NCBI GenBank assembly: GCA_003343885.1
Contig: QAKH01000002.1
Location: 1-6,313, forward strand
Length of the DNA stretch: 6,313 nucleotides
Source of the DNA: Clostridiales bacterium
GTDB lineage: Bacteria > Bacillota > Clostridia > Oscillospirales > CAG-382
Direction of reading: 5' to 3'
Shown here: piece by piece, positions 1-6,218 of the stretch
Numbering within the stretch: the first letter of the stretch is position 1
How the letters are laid out: every line of letters begins with the position of its first letter
Program-made: the position numbers and the translations under genes
The notes under the pieces: model-generated
The model's input: the letters and a program-made list of their open reading frames with translations, nothing else
Told to the model about the DNA's origin: nothing
Database searches by the model: none

Positions 1-78
1 AAATAGCACTTTTATGGATGCGACGGTAGCTCGTGAGCTTATGCCTGATTGCACCGTGAGGGTATTAACGACACTGTG

Positions 79-89
79 GTGATTATCAC
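79..89. promoter_or_regulatory. 11-bp palindrome GTGATTATCAC, possible operator
   Basis: GTGAT and ATCAC are perfect reverse complements around a single T. A second short palindrome, GATGAT-aac-ATCATC, lies at 111-125. Both have the size of transcription-factor half-site pairs and lie in the gene-free region, but no known binding motif is recognised and palindromes this short can arise by chance. Confidence 0.2.
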
Positions 90-226
90 ATAACGGTTTT
101 GGGGCTGAGCGATGATAACATCATCTGCGATTTCATCCCGGTCTTGGAGATAATAAGGCGGATGTGAGCAAGATGATGATAAACACATGGTTACGGAGAT
201 GCTCATTCGTGTGGGGTAATCCGGCA

Positions 227-379
227 GAAGCAGGGGCGCTACCGTGGCATGGATGAGTGGAACCTGGAATAAAGACAGGGGCTACCGTAGCGAGTGTTGG
301 TACTATCAGGACTAAAGACAGGAGTTACCATAACGAGCGTTGGTGCTATCAGGGCTAAAGACGGGAGCTACCGTAACGT
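227..379. repeat. Four-unit 43-bp tandem repeat array
   Basis: The units start at 227 (degenerate), 270, 313 and 356 (partial, diverging after about 379). Units 270-312 and 313-355 match at 36 of 43 positions, and all seven differences are transitions. Each unit carries a palindromic core of the form GYTAcc(g/a)TRRC at 238-248, 281-291, 324-334 and 367-377, so the cores are spaced exactly 43 bp apart, about four DNA helical turns. The array lies 160 to 310 bp upstream of the first gene. Unit length is not a multiple of three, so it is not a protein repeat. It could be an array of regulator-binding sites or repeated small RNA structures in the leader. No known repeat family is recognised. Confidence 0.75.
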
Positions 380-411
380 AGCAACGTTTATTGTAGCGGT
401 ACAAGACATGA

Positions 412-436
412 CGGCAGTGTGTAGATCACACTGCTG
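412..436 (+). promoter_or_regulatory. Leader hairpin 1
   Basis: A 10-bp stem, CGGCAGTGTG paired with CACACTGCTG (one G-U pair), closes a 5-nt loop, TAGAT. No T-run follows, so it is not an intrinsic terminator. It lies about 105 nt before the gpsA start and probably falls in the 5' untranslated RNA if transcription begins upstream. The function is unknown; an attenuator or an antitermination-factor binding element are possibilities. Confidence 0.45.
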
Positions 437-469
437 AGGACGATCAGTAGAGCTTTATAAGGAATAGAC

Positions 470-500
470 GGCTCAGACTCTTTGAGATTGAGTCTGGGCT
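470..500 (+). promoter_or_regulatory. Leader hairpin 2
   Basis: An 11-bp stem, GGCTCAGACTC paired with GAGTCTGGGCT (two G-U pairs), closes a 9-nt loop. The sequence after it, GTAATCTTTGAT, is not a proper T-run, so I do not call a terminator. The hairpin ends 26 nt before the Shine-Dalgarno of gpsA-tagD. That position suits control of transcription elongation or RNA stability, or structural insulation of the ribosome binding site. Confidence 0.45.
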
Positions 501-526
501 GTAATCTTTGATATGAATACGGATTT

Positions 527-545
527 AAGGAGAGTCAATGGGTTG
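527..545 (+). promoter_or_regulatory. Ribosome binding site and TTG start of gpsA-tagD
   Basis: AAGGAG at 527-532 lies 10 nt before TTG 543-545, which begins the frame reading (M)SKIGILGTG, exactly where GpsA proteins normally start. The ATG at 513 in the same frame has no Shine-Dalgarno ahead of it and would place the ribosome binding site inside the coding region, so it is rejected. An ATG at 538 is better spaced (5 nt) but reads ATG GGT TGA, a two-codon ORF whose stop overlaps the TTG. Confidence 0.7.
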
Positions 546-2063
546 AGTAAAATTGGCATTTTAGGAACCGGCACTTGGGGTATGGCCCTTGGAAGGATGC
601 TGGCGAATACTGGTCACGATGTGCTGATGTGGTCCGCAATTGAAAAAGAGATTGATAGTTTAGCGTCCACGCGCATTCATCCGAACCTGCCGGGTATGGT
701 GATTCCTCAACAGATTCGTTTTACCAAAAGTATCGAAGAAGCCTGTGAGAATAAGGATGTCGTTATTTTTGCTGTGCCGTCTGTTTTTGTTCGTTCGACT
801 GCAAGCAAGGCATCTCCCTATATCTCGGATGACCAGATTATCGTGGATGTGGGCAAAGGAATTGAAACAGATACGCTGCTGACTCTGAGCGAGGTTATCA
901 AGGACGAGCTTCAGAAAGGCGGAACGCATCAGGGCATAGAGCTGGTTGCTCTTTCTGGCCCAACTCATGCAGAAGAGGTCGCCTTGGATATGCCCACACT
1001 GATTGTCTCGGCTTGCACCAACCTTGGAGTGGCTGAGAAGATTCAAGACATTTTCTCTAACACCTGTATGCGTGTCTATACCAACATCGATGTGAAAGGC
1101 GTTGAATTGTGTGGCGCATTGAAGAACATCATTGCACTTGCAAGTGGTATTTCCGCAGGGCTTGGCTACGGAGACAACGCAAGGGCGGCGCTGATTACAC
1201 GCGGTATGGCAGAGATTACCCGGCTTGGACGGGCGATGGGGTGCGTAGATGAGACTTTTGCAGGTCTATCTGGCATGGGTGACCTGATTGTAACGGCAAC
1301 CAGTGTTCATAGCCGAAATAACAGAGCGGGATACCTTATCGGACAGGGCAAGAAACCCGAAGAAGCGGTTAAGGAAGTGGGCATGGTTGTAGAGGGCATC
1401 AATGCGCTGCCAGCAGCCATGAAGTTATCAAAGCTGTATGGCGTGGAACTTCCCATTATCTCAGCGGTTGATGCTGTTATCAATCACGCGGCAGATCCCG
1501 CCCAGACAGTTGCCAACTTGATGCAGCGTGAGAAGAAAACAGAGCTGACAAAGTCTGCACTGGATATCAATTTTGAATCAAGTCTTTTAAGGAATACGAG
1601 GAGAACAGGAATGAAACGAGTTATTACATACGGCACTTTTGATTTGCTGCACTATGGTCACATCAACCTGCTGAGAAGAGCAAAAGCTCTGGGTGACTAC
1701 CTCATTGTGGTTGTTTCCTCTGATGAGTTCAACTGGAATGAAAAGCATAAAAAGACCTATTTCACCTATGAGCAGCGTAAGCAGCTTCTTGAGGCAATCC
1801 GCTATGTTGACCTGGTCATCCCGGAGGAAAACTGGCAGCAGAAACGCTCCGATATGCATGAGTATCATGTCGATACCTTTGTTATGGGTGATGACTGGAA
1901 GGGCAAGTTCGATTTCCTGAAAGAAGAGGGCGTTGAGGTTGTGTACCTGCCCAGAACACCGGAGATCAGCACTAGTCAGATCAAGCATGATTTGTATGAT
2001 GCAAATGCAGTTGATGGTGAGAGTAAGACCTCGCATGAGGAAATCAATACTGATCCGCAGTAA
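543..2063 (+). CDS. gpsA-tagD: Fused glycerol-3-phosphate dehydrogenase / glycerol-3-phosphate cytidylyltransferase
   Basis: A 506-residue cytoplasmic protein predicted to make CDP-glycerol in two steps. Residues 1 to about 335 are NAD(P)-dependent GpsA (dihydroxyacetone phosphate to sn-glycerol-3-phosphate). They carry the nucleotide-binding GTGTWG (8-13), VGKGIE with Lys105, LSGPTHAEEV (137-146), KN at 194-195, GMGDLIVT with Asp247 and Thr251, and SRNN with Arg258-Asn259, so the catalytic set looks complete. Residues 357 to about 485 are TagD (glycerol-3-phosphate plus CTP to CDP-glycerol). They carry TYGTFDLLHYGH with the HxGH signature at 370-373, FVMGDDWKGKFDFLK, and RTPEISTSQIK, matching the family's RTEGISTT. 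The length equals a normal GpsA (about 340) plus TagD (about 130), with a polar linker of about 20 residues and a 20-residue polar tail. The linker DNA keeps a ribosome binding site and ATG (separate entry). I start it at TTG 543. Function is secure; whether the fusion is the only product is not. Confidence 0.93.
   Translation: MSKIGILGTGTWGMALGRMLANTGHDVLMWSAIEKEIDSLASTRIHPNLPGMVIPQQIRFTKSIEEACENKDVVIFAVPSVFVRSTASKASPYISDDQIIVDVGKGIETDTLLTLSEVIKDELQKGGTHQGIELVALSGPTHAEEVALDMPTLIVSACTNLGVAEKIQDIFSNTCMRVYTNIDVKGVELCGALKNIIALASGISAGLGYGDNARAALITRGMAEITRLGRAMGCVDETFAGLSGMGDLIVTATSVHSRNNRAGYLIGQGKKPEEAVKEVGMVVEGINALPAAMKLSKLYGVELPIISAVDAVINHAADPAQTVANLMQREKKTELTKSALDINFESSLLRNTRRTGMKRVITYGTFDLLHYGHINLLRRAKALGDYLIVVVSSDEFNWNEKHKKTYFTYEQRKQLLEAIRYVDLVIPEENWQQKRSDMHEYHVDTFVMGDDWKGKFDFLKEEGVEVVYLPRTPEISTSQIKHDLYDANAVDGESKTSHEEINTDPQ
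1598..1613 (+). promoter_or_regulatory. Internal Shine-Dalgarno and ATG for a stand-alone TagD
   Basis: GAGGAG at 1598-1603 lies 7 nt before an in-frame ATG at 1611, and the protein from there (MKRVITYGTFDLLHYGH) begins exactly as stand-alone TagD proteins do. It would give a 150-residue TagD ending at 2063. Ten bases upstream, the run CTTTTAAGG at 1584-1592 would read CTT TAA, a stop, if one T of the T-run 1585-1588 were absent. Two explanations fit: a formerly two-gene arrangement joined by one inserted base, or independent internal translation of TagD alongside the fusion. Confidence 0.55.
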
Positions 2064-2121
2064 CAAAGCTAACAGGTAGATTTTCGGTAGTAGTGAGTGA
2101 GAGAAGAAAGAGGCTGGATTC

Positions 2122-3276
2122 ATGAGGGATAGATTGATTTACATTTTGAAACACAACAAGCTCATTCAGAAGCTGTATGTTGTAATTATGAGCTTTGTTT
2201 TCAGAGTATGTGGTACGTTCCTAAAAACGGATGACAAACTGGTTCTCTTTGTCTCTTTTATGGGTAAAAACTTCAATGATAGTCCAAAGGTTCTGTATGA
2301 CTATATGCAGTCTCACCCTGAGTACGAGGGCTATCGCTGTGTTTGGGCATTTGAACATCCTGAAAACTTTTCAGAGTTGGAGACTGTAAAGATTGATACC
2401 CCTGCGTACTTCAAGATGGCGCTGAAGGCTAAATACTGGATTACCAATACAAATATTGAGCGCGGTCTGAAGTTTAAGAAAAAAGGCCAAGTCTATTTGA
2501 ATACATGGCACGGAATTGCTCTAAAGTATATCGGCAATGACTGCCCCGGTCGTAAGGATTATAACTTTGATACGCTGGACTACCTCACGGTTTCTGGTGA
2601 CTATGATGAGCGCGTATTTAAGAGCGCATTCAATGCGAGGGAGTCTAGCTATCTTCGTTGTGGTATGCCGCGCAATGAAGAACTGTGGCTTGCGGATGAG
2701 AATAAAAAGGCAGCAATGCGCAAGAAGCTCGGCATCCCGGAAAGCAAAAAGGTCATCCTTTATGCACCGACTTGGCGCGAGTCTACGGATGGTGGCAAGT
2801 CCTATGCAATCAAACCTCCGATCCATTTTCATGAGTGGGAGAAGAAACTGGGTAATGAGTATGTTGTCCTTTTCCGTGCCCATCATCAGACGACCAAGGT
2901 GCTCGGTGTTGAGTATAACGACTTTGTCCGTAACGCATCCGATTATCCGGCGGTCAATGACCTGATGATTGCAGCGGACATCCTGATTACGGACTATTCG
3001 GCTATCGCGTTTGATTATTCGATTTTGTGCCGCCCGATTTTCTGCTATGCATACGATTATGACAGTTATCTTGCAGAGCGTGGCACTTATTTTGCAGTAG
3101 ACGAAAAGTACCCCAATAAGAGTTGCCGGACCGAAAGCGAATTGTTGCAGCGAATCAAGAATGTAGATTACGTTTCGGAATGTGCTAACACCAAACGGTT
3201 CCGTGATGAGTTCGTACAGTATGGTGTGGGTGCGACGGAGATGTGTGTTAAAAAGATGTTTGGAGAAGCTAAATGA
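2122..3276 (+). CDS. CDP-glycerol glycerophosphotransferase (TagB/TagF family)
   Basis: A 384-residue enzyme predicted to transfer glycerol phosphate from CDP-glycerol, the product of the preceding gene, to a lipid-linked glycan at the inner face of the membrane. Family signatures in order are TWHGIALKYIG (128-138, with His130), YAPTWRES (214-221), FRAHHQ (251-256, at the usual second-histidine position) and DILITDYSAIAFDY (286-299). The N-terminal 35 residues are basic and hydrophobic, which fits peripheral membrane attachment. The length is close to TagB-type primases (about 380) and about half of the TagF polymerase, so addition of one or few glycerol phosphates is as likely as polymerisation. 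The start is supported by AAAGAGG (2107-2113) 8 nt upstream. The 58-nt spacer after gpsA-tagD has no terminator. The acceptor cannot be read from sequence. Confidence 0.9.
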   Translation: MRDRLIYILKHNKLIQKLYVVIMSFVFRVCGTFLKTDDKLVLFVSFMGKNFNDSPKVLYDYMQSHPEYEGYRCVWAFEHPENFSELETVKIDTPAYFKMALKAKYWITNTNIERGLKFKKKGQVYLNTWHGIALKYIGNDCPGRKDYNFDTLDYLTVSGDYDERVFKSAFNARESSYLRCGMPRNEELWLADENKKAAMRKKLGIPESKKVILYAPTWRESTDGGKSYAIKPPIHFHEWEKKLGNEYVVLFRAHHQTTKVLGVEYNDFVRNASDYPAVNDLMIAADILITDYSAIAFDYSILCRPIFCYAYDYDSYLAERGTYFAVDEKYPNKSCRTESELLQRIKNVDYVSECANTKRFRDEFVQYGVGATEMCVKKMFGEAK

Positions 3277-4448
3277 AAGTACTTATGTGGATGGGAGGAA
3301 ACTTTGACAGAAGGACTCCATCAGAGCATTTGCTGGTTGCAATAGTTCAAGCTTTGTATGCAGACGGACACACAGTACACATTATTCAAAAGGATACTGG
3401 AGGTCCGCTTCCTAAATTGCCAAGTGAGCTGGTTGAACTTGGAGTGACTACTGATAGTATTCCATGTCAGTTGGCATCAAAAGGCAATTTTATTGCAAGA
3501 TATCTTGTTGAACTAAGGTATGTATGGAAATGTAGAAGACTGATCAAAAAGTATAGAGACTATGATGCAGTTTTTAATCAGTCTAGTAATGTGGCCGGTT
3601 TTATGGCTTTTGTAGTGAAGCATAATATGCCTAAGGCACGACTCACCTATAATGTTCAGGACATTTTTCCAGAAAATGCTGCTTATATTGGCAGTGCGAA
3701 AGGAATAGTGTATAAGATTCTTTCTGCAGAGCAACGATATGCTTACCGGCATGCTGATCAGATTATAACAATTTCTGAAGACATGAAGGATCTTTTGGTT
3801 GAAAAAGGTGCAGATTCTCAAAGAACTGACGTTATATACAACTGGAGCTACACGGACAGCATGTACCGTTTTGAAGATGTATACAGTGAAAAAATAGCGG
3901 GATTTCTTTCAGCGGATAAGTTCAATGTAGTATACGCCGGAAACATTGGCACCATGCAAAATGTTGACGTTGTAGTTGAAGCTGCAAAACTTATGCAGGA
4001 AGAAGATCATATTCACTTTCATATTTTTGGGGATGGTATGTATAAGGAACGGCTTCAACACGAAGCGGAAGGGCTAAGCAATATTTCTTTCTGGCCGATG
4101 CAGCCTTCAGAGTTGGCTCCCAGCATTTATGCTATGGCGGATGTAAATGTGATCCCTCTTGCACCCAATATCTACCGAACTGCTCTGCCAAGTAAAACAG
4201 CAACGTGTATTGCATGTCAAAAGCCTATTATCTTTTGCATCGGAAAAGATTCGACTTTTGGGAAAAAATTGGAGGATCAAGAGGGATATTACTTAGTGAA
4301 TTCTAGTGATTCAGATGAATTGAGAGATGCAATTTTGAAGATTGAGAATCTACATCCATATATAAACTCATCAGCACTTTACAAAGAAATGTTTGCAAAA
4401 ACTGAAAATAGCAAGAAATATAGTGAGCTAATTGTAGCTAGTAGGTAA
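3273..4448 (+). CDS. WbuB-like GT4 glycosyltransferase
   Basis: A 391-residue GT-B fold glycosyltransferase, cytoplasmic or membrane-associated, that should add one sugar to the repeat unit. The N-terminal half starts MKVLMWMGGNFDRRTPSEH and has YNVQDIFPENAAYIG (126-140) and ADQIITISEDMKDLL (161-175), as in WbuB-type transferases. The C-terminal half has FNVVYAGNIGTMQNVD (217-232), FHIFGDGMYKERL (249-261) and ALPSKTATCIACQKPII (304-320). The glutamates of the common EX7E motif are not visible in that last segment, although a PSK form is familiar from this subfamily. Some WbuB proteins are linked to L-fucosamine transfer, which would fit the dehydratase gene at 6219, but the sugar is inference. 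The start overlaps the previous stop as ATGA with GGAG (3262-3265) 7 nt upstream, implying translational coupling. Confidence 0.85.
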   Translation: MKVLMWMGGNFDRRTPSEHLLVAIVQALYADGHTVHIIQKDTGGPLPKLPSELVELGVTTDSIPCQLASKGNFIARYLVELRYVWKCRRLIKKYRDYDAVFNQSSNVAGFMAFVVKHNMPKARLTYNVQDIFPENAAYIGSAKGIVYKILSAEQRYAYRHADQIITISEDMKDLLVEKGADSQRTDVIYNWSYTDSMYRFEDVYSEKIAGFLSADKFNVVYAGNIGTMQNVDVVVEAAKLMQEEDHIHFHIFGDGMYKERLQHEAEGLSNISFWPMQPSELAPSIYAMADVNVIPLAPNIYRTALPSKTATCIACQKPIIFCIGKDSTFGKKLEDQEGYYLVNSSDSDELRDAILKIENLHPYINSSALYKEMFAKTENSKKYSELIVASR

Positions 4449-4485
4449 GAAATGAAGTATTCGGGTAGATGAAGGAGGAAAGCCA

Positions 4486-5619
4486 ATGGACAATAACTGC
4501 AAAAAAGTTCTATTGGTAGGACCTATTGAGACAAAAGGAAGATATGCTGGCGGGATTGCTTATATTGTAAATGCCTTGACCTCATGTAAGAAGCTATTTT
4601 TAGAGCAGGAAATTGAAATTGCTCCAGTTGATAGCTGCTGTGTTCGGAGAAAAGCATGCGCAGCTGGTAGGATGAATTTTGATAATCTAGTTAATTCATT
4701 TGAGCTTATAAGACTAATTAGAAAAAAAATCAATCAGGAAAAACCGGATCTTGTATATTTCAATACATCGAGAAAATATGCGCTACTAAAGGATCTGTTG
4801 ATTCTTTGGCTCGTGGGTCGAAGAGATAACGTAAAGACGATTTTACATATTCACTTTGCAGATGTGAATGAGCTATTCCCCCCACAAAAGATTCTCAAGA
4901 AATTATGCGGTAAGCTATTGTTGTTTAATGTAGACCACTTGGTATTATTATCCGAGAGAACGAAAATGGATTTAATAGCAGATGGATATAATCCGAGAAA
5001 AATGAGCGTACTTTATAATTTTCATACCTTGACGTTTACGCAAGAAGAAATTGAAGAGAAGCAGAATGCATACCTAAATAAAGATAAAAAAGATATTGTT
5101 TTCATTGGATCGCTCGATAGGCGAAAAGGCATTGTTGATTTATTAAGTGCATTTCAATGCTGTGCACCGTATGCTAGGCTGCACATATGCGGACAGTTCA
5201 CAGATGGTGATATTGAGGCAGAGGTTAAAGCTCAACTAAAAAGGCTTCCTCAAAATGCTGTAATTATGCACGGCTTTGTTAATGCGGAAGAAAAAAGAAG
5301 TATTTTAAAGAATTGTGAAATTATGGTGCTTCCATCGTATGGAGAAGGCTTTCCGATTGTCTTAGTAGAGGGACTTGCCGCCGGGTGTGAAATTATTGCA
5401 ACAGATGTGGGAGCTATACCGGAGGTCTTCAGTGAAAAAACTGGTCGGTTAATTCCAGCAGGCAATGTTGATATTCTTGGAGAGGAACTATTAAGGGGTG
5501 TACAAAGTAGAGACAGAACGGATATTATGATAAACAATTGGAAGTTGTCCCAAGAATTCACCTTGAATCATTTTATTGAAAAAATGTGTGACATATGCAA
5601 AGAGGTTGCAAATGGATAG
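4486..5619 (+). CDS. GT4 (group 1) glycosyltransferase
   Basis: A 377-residue GT-B glycosyltransferase of the repeat-unit assembly pathway. The N-terminal acceptor domain begins with VLLVGPIETKGRYAGGIAYI (8-27), which has the glycine-rich loop of GT4 enzymes, and contains LHIHFADVNELFPP (120-133) and HLVLLSERTKMDL (151-163). The donor domain begins at VFIGSLDRRKGIVDLL (205-220), with the Arg213-Lys214 pair typical of nucleotide-sugar binding. It continues to ICGQF, MHGFV and PSYGEGFPIVLVEGLAAG (283-300), in which Glu287 and Glu295 form an intact EX7E motif. The start follows a near-ideal AAGGAGG (4472-4478) at 7 nt. The gene is AT-rich, around 23-30% GC in sampled lines, much lower than genes 1 and 2. 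Donor and acceptor sugars cannot be assigned. Confidence 0.9.
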   Translation: MDNNCKKVLLVGPIETKGRYAGGIAYIVNALTSCKKLFLEQEIEIAPVDSCCVRRKACAAGRMNFDNLVNSFELIRLIRKKINQEKPDLVYFNTSRKYALLKDLLILWLVGRRDNVKTILHIHFADVNELFPPQKILKKLCGKLLLFNVDHLVLLSERTKMDLIADGYNPRKMSVLYNFHTLTFTQEEIEEKQNAYLNKDKKDIVFIGSLDRRKGIVDLLSAFQCCAPYARLHICGQFTDGDIEAEVKAQLKRLPQNAVIMHGFVNAEEKRSILKNCEIMVLPSYGEGFPIVLVEGLAAGCEIIATDVGAIPEVFSEKTGRLIPAGNVDILGEELLRGVQSRDRTDIMINNWKLSQEFTLNHFIEKMCDICKEVANG

Positions 5620-6187
5620 AAAAATACGATATGGAGTAAGAATAGTAATCAATTTTATTCGTGGGCCATTTTCATTCCTTCTTTCTTGTGGAAAAGTACG
5701 GATGAATTATGTTCAATTGATTTCTCCTGCGGCTAGGATTCGTGCATGCCGAGGAGGAACAATTTTGCTGAAAGGAAGAAATAATATTGAGGACGGTGTT
5801 CTTTTAGATTCATTCGAGGGGAATATCGAACTGAACGGATGCTTTATAAATAGAAACTCAACAATTGTATCAATGAATTTAATCACCATTGATAGTGGCG
5901 TAACAATCGGCCCAAATGTCTGCATATATGACCATGATCATAACTGTTCCAAAGTCAAAGAAAAGCCGTATAATACTGCACCAGTTAGGATAGAAAAAGG
6001 TGTATGGATTGGTGCAAATTCAACAATTCTAAAAGGTGTAACGGTAGGAGCAAATGCTGTTGTTGCTGCTGGTTCGGTTGTAAATAGAGATGTTCCTCCA
6101 TATACAATTGTTGGAGGCGTTCCAGCCAAATTTATAAAAATGCAACTTACTGATGATGAAAGATTCGCATTTGAACAATTAAAATAA
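5612..6187 (+). CDS. Left-handed beta-helix (hexapeptide) acetyltransferase
   Basis: A 191-residue acyltransferase of the maltose/serine O-acetyltransferase-like group, expected to acetylate a sugar of the polysaccharide or its precursor using acetyl-CoA. Hexapeptide turns run through ITIDSGVTIGPNVCIYDHDH (91-110), whose His108/His110 region is the likely catalytic histidine site, and WIGANSTILKGVTVGANAVV (132-151). The family ending AAGSVVNRDVPPYTIVGGVPAK follows at 152-173. The N-terminal 30 residues are basic and hydrophobic, possibly membrane-associating. I start it at ATG 5612, which has AAAGAGG (5599-5605) 6 nt upstream and overlaps the previous stop by 8 nt. An in-frame ATG at 5576 lies deep inside the previous gene without a ribosome binding site. 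The substrate is unknown; sugar O-acetylation is the default inference, N-acetylation possible. Confidence 0.87.
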   Translation: MDRKIRYGVRIVINFIRGPFSFLLSCGKVRMNYVQLISPAARIRACRGGTILLKGRNNIEDGVLLDSFEGNIELNGCFINRNSTIVSMNLITIDSGVTIGPNVCIYDHDHNCSKVKEKPYNTAPVRIEKGVWIGANSTILKGVTVGANAVVAAGSVVNRDVPPYTIVGGVPAKFIKMQLTDDERFAFEQLK

Positions 6188-6218
6188 AGCAAAAATAGAA
6201 AACAGAGAGGAAAATAAA

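Larger units (their letters stand above)
1..542. other. Gene-free upstream/leader region
   Basis: No frame on either strand holds a coding region I can support. The stretch contains short perfect palindromes, a four-unit 43-bp tandem repeat and two hairpins (listed separately), and it ends at the ribosome binding site of gpsA-tagD. I could not find a convincing -35/-10 pair, so the promoter is unplaced. TATAAG at 456-461 looks like a -10 box but has no matching -35. It is reasonable to infer that this is the promoter and untranslated leader of the polysaccharide operon. The first 82 bases could also contain the tail of an unrecognised upstream gene. Confidence 0.6.

Noticed and set aside
2..82. 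Open frame of 26 codons ending TGA at 80-82, possibly the tail of an upstream gene
   Set aside because: It is too short, matches no family I recognise and has no supporting features; a partial gene here cannot be confirmed or excluded.
227..379. The 43-bp repeats as a CRISPR array
   Set aside because: The units are contiguous tandem repeats with no unique spacers between conserved repeats, and no cas genes are present.
442..461. A sigma-A promoter using TATAAG at 456-461
   Set aside because: No TTGACA-like -35 element lies at 16-18 nt upstream, so the -10 match alone is too weak to report.
470..512. Hairpin 2 as an intrinsic terminator
   Set aside because: The stem is good but the following sequence, GTAATCTTTGAT, is not a T-run.
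513..542. ATG 513 as the start of gpsA-tagD, adding 10 residues
   Set aside because: There is no Shine-Dalgarno before it, and the extra residues are encoded by the ribosome binding site of TTG 543. GpsA proteins start at the SKIGILG position.
1587..2123. Long antisense open frame opposite tagD (178 codons), and similar antisense frames opposite the other genes
   Set aside because: These are opposite well-supported coding sequences, have no domain-like composition and no convincing start signals; they are by-products of codon usage on the other strand.
5576..5611. ATG 5576 as the start of the acetyltransferase
   Set aside because: It lies inside the preceding glycosyltransferase gene with no ribosome binding site. 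ATG 5612 has AAAGAGG at good spacing and gives a minimal 8-nt overlap.
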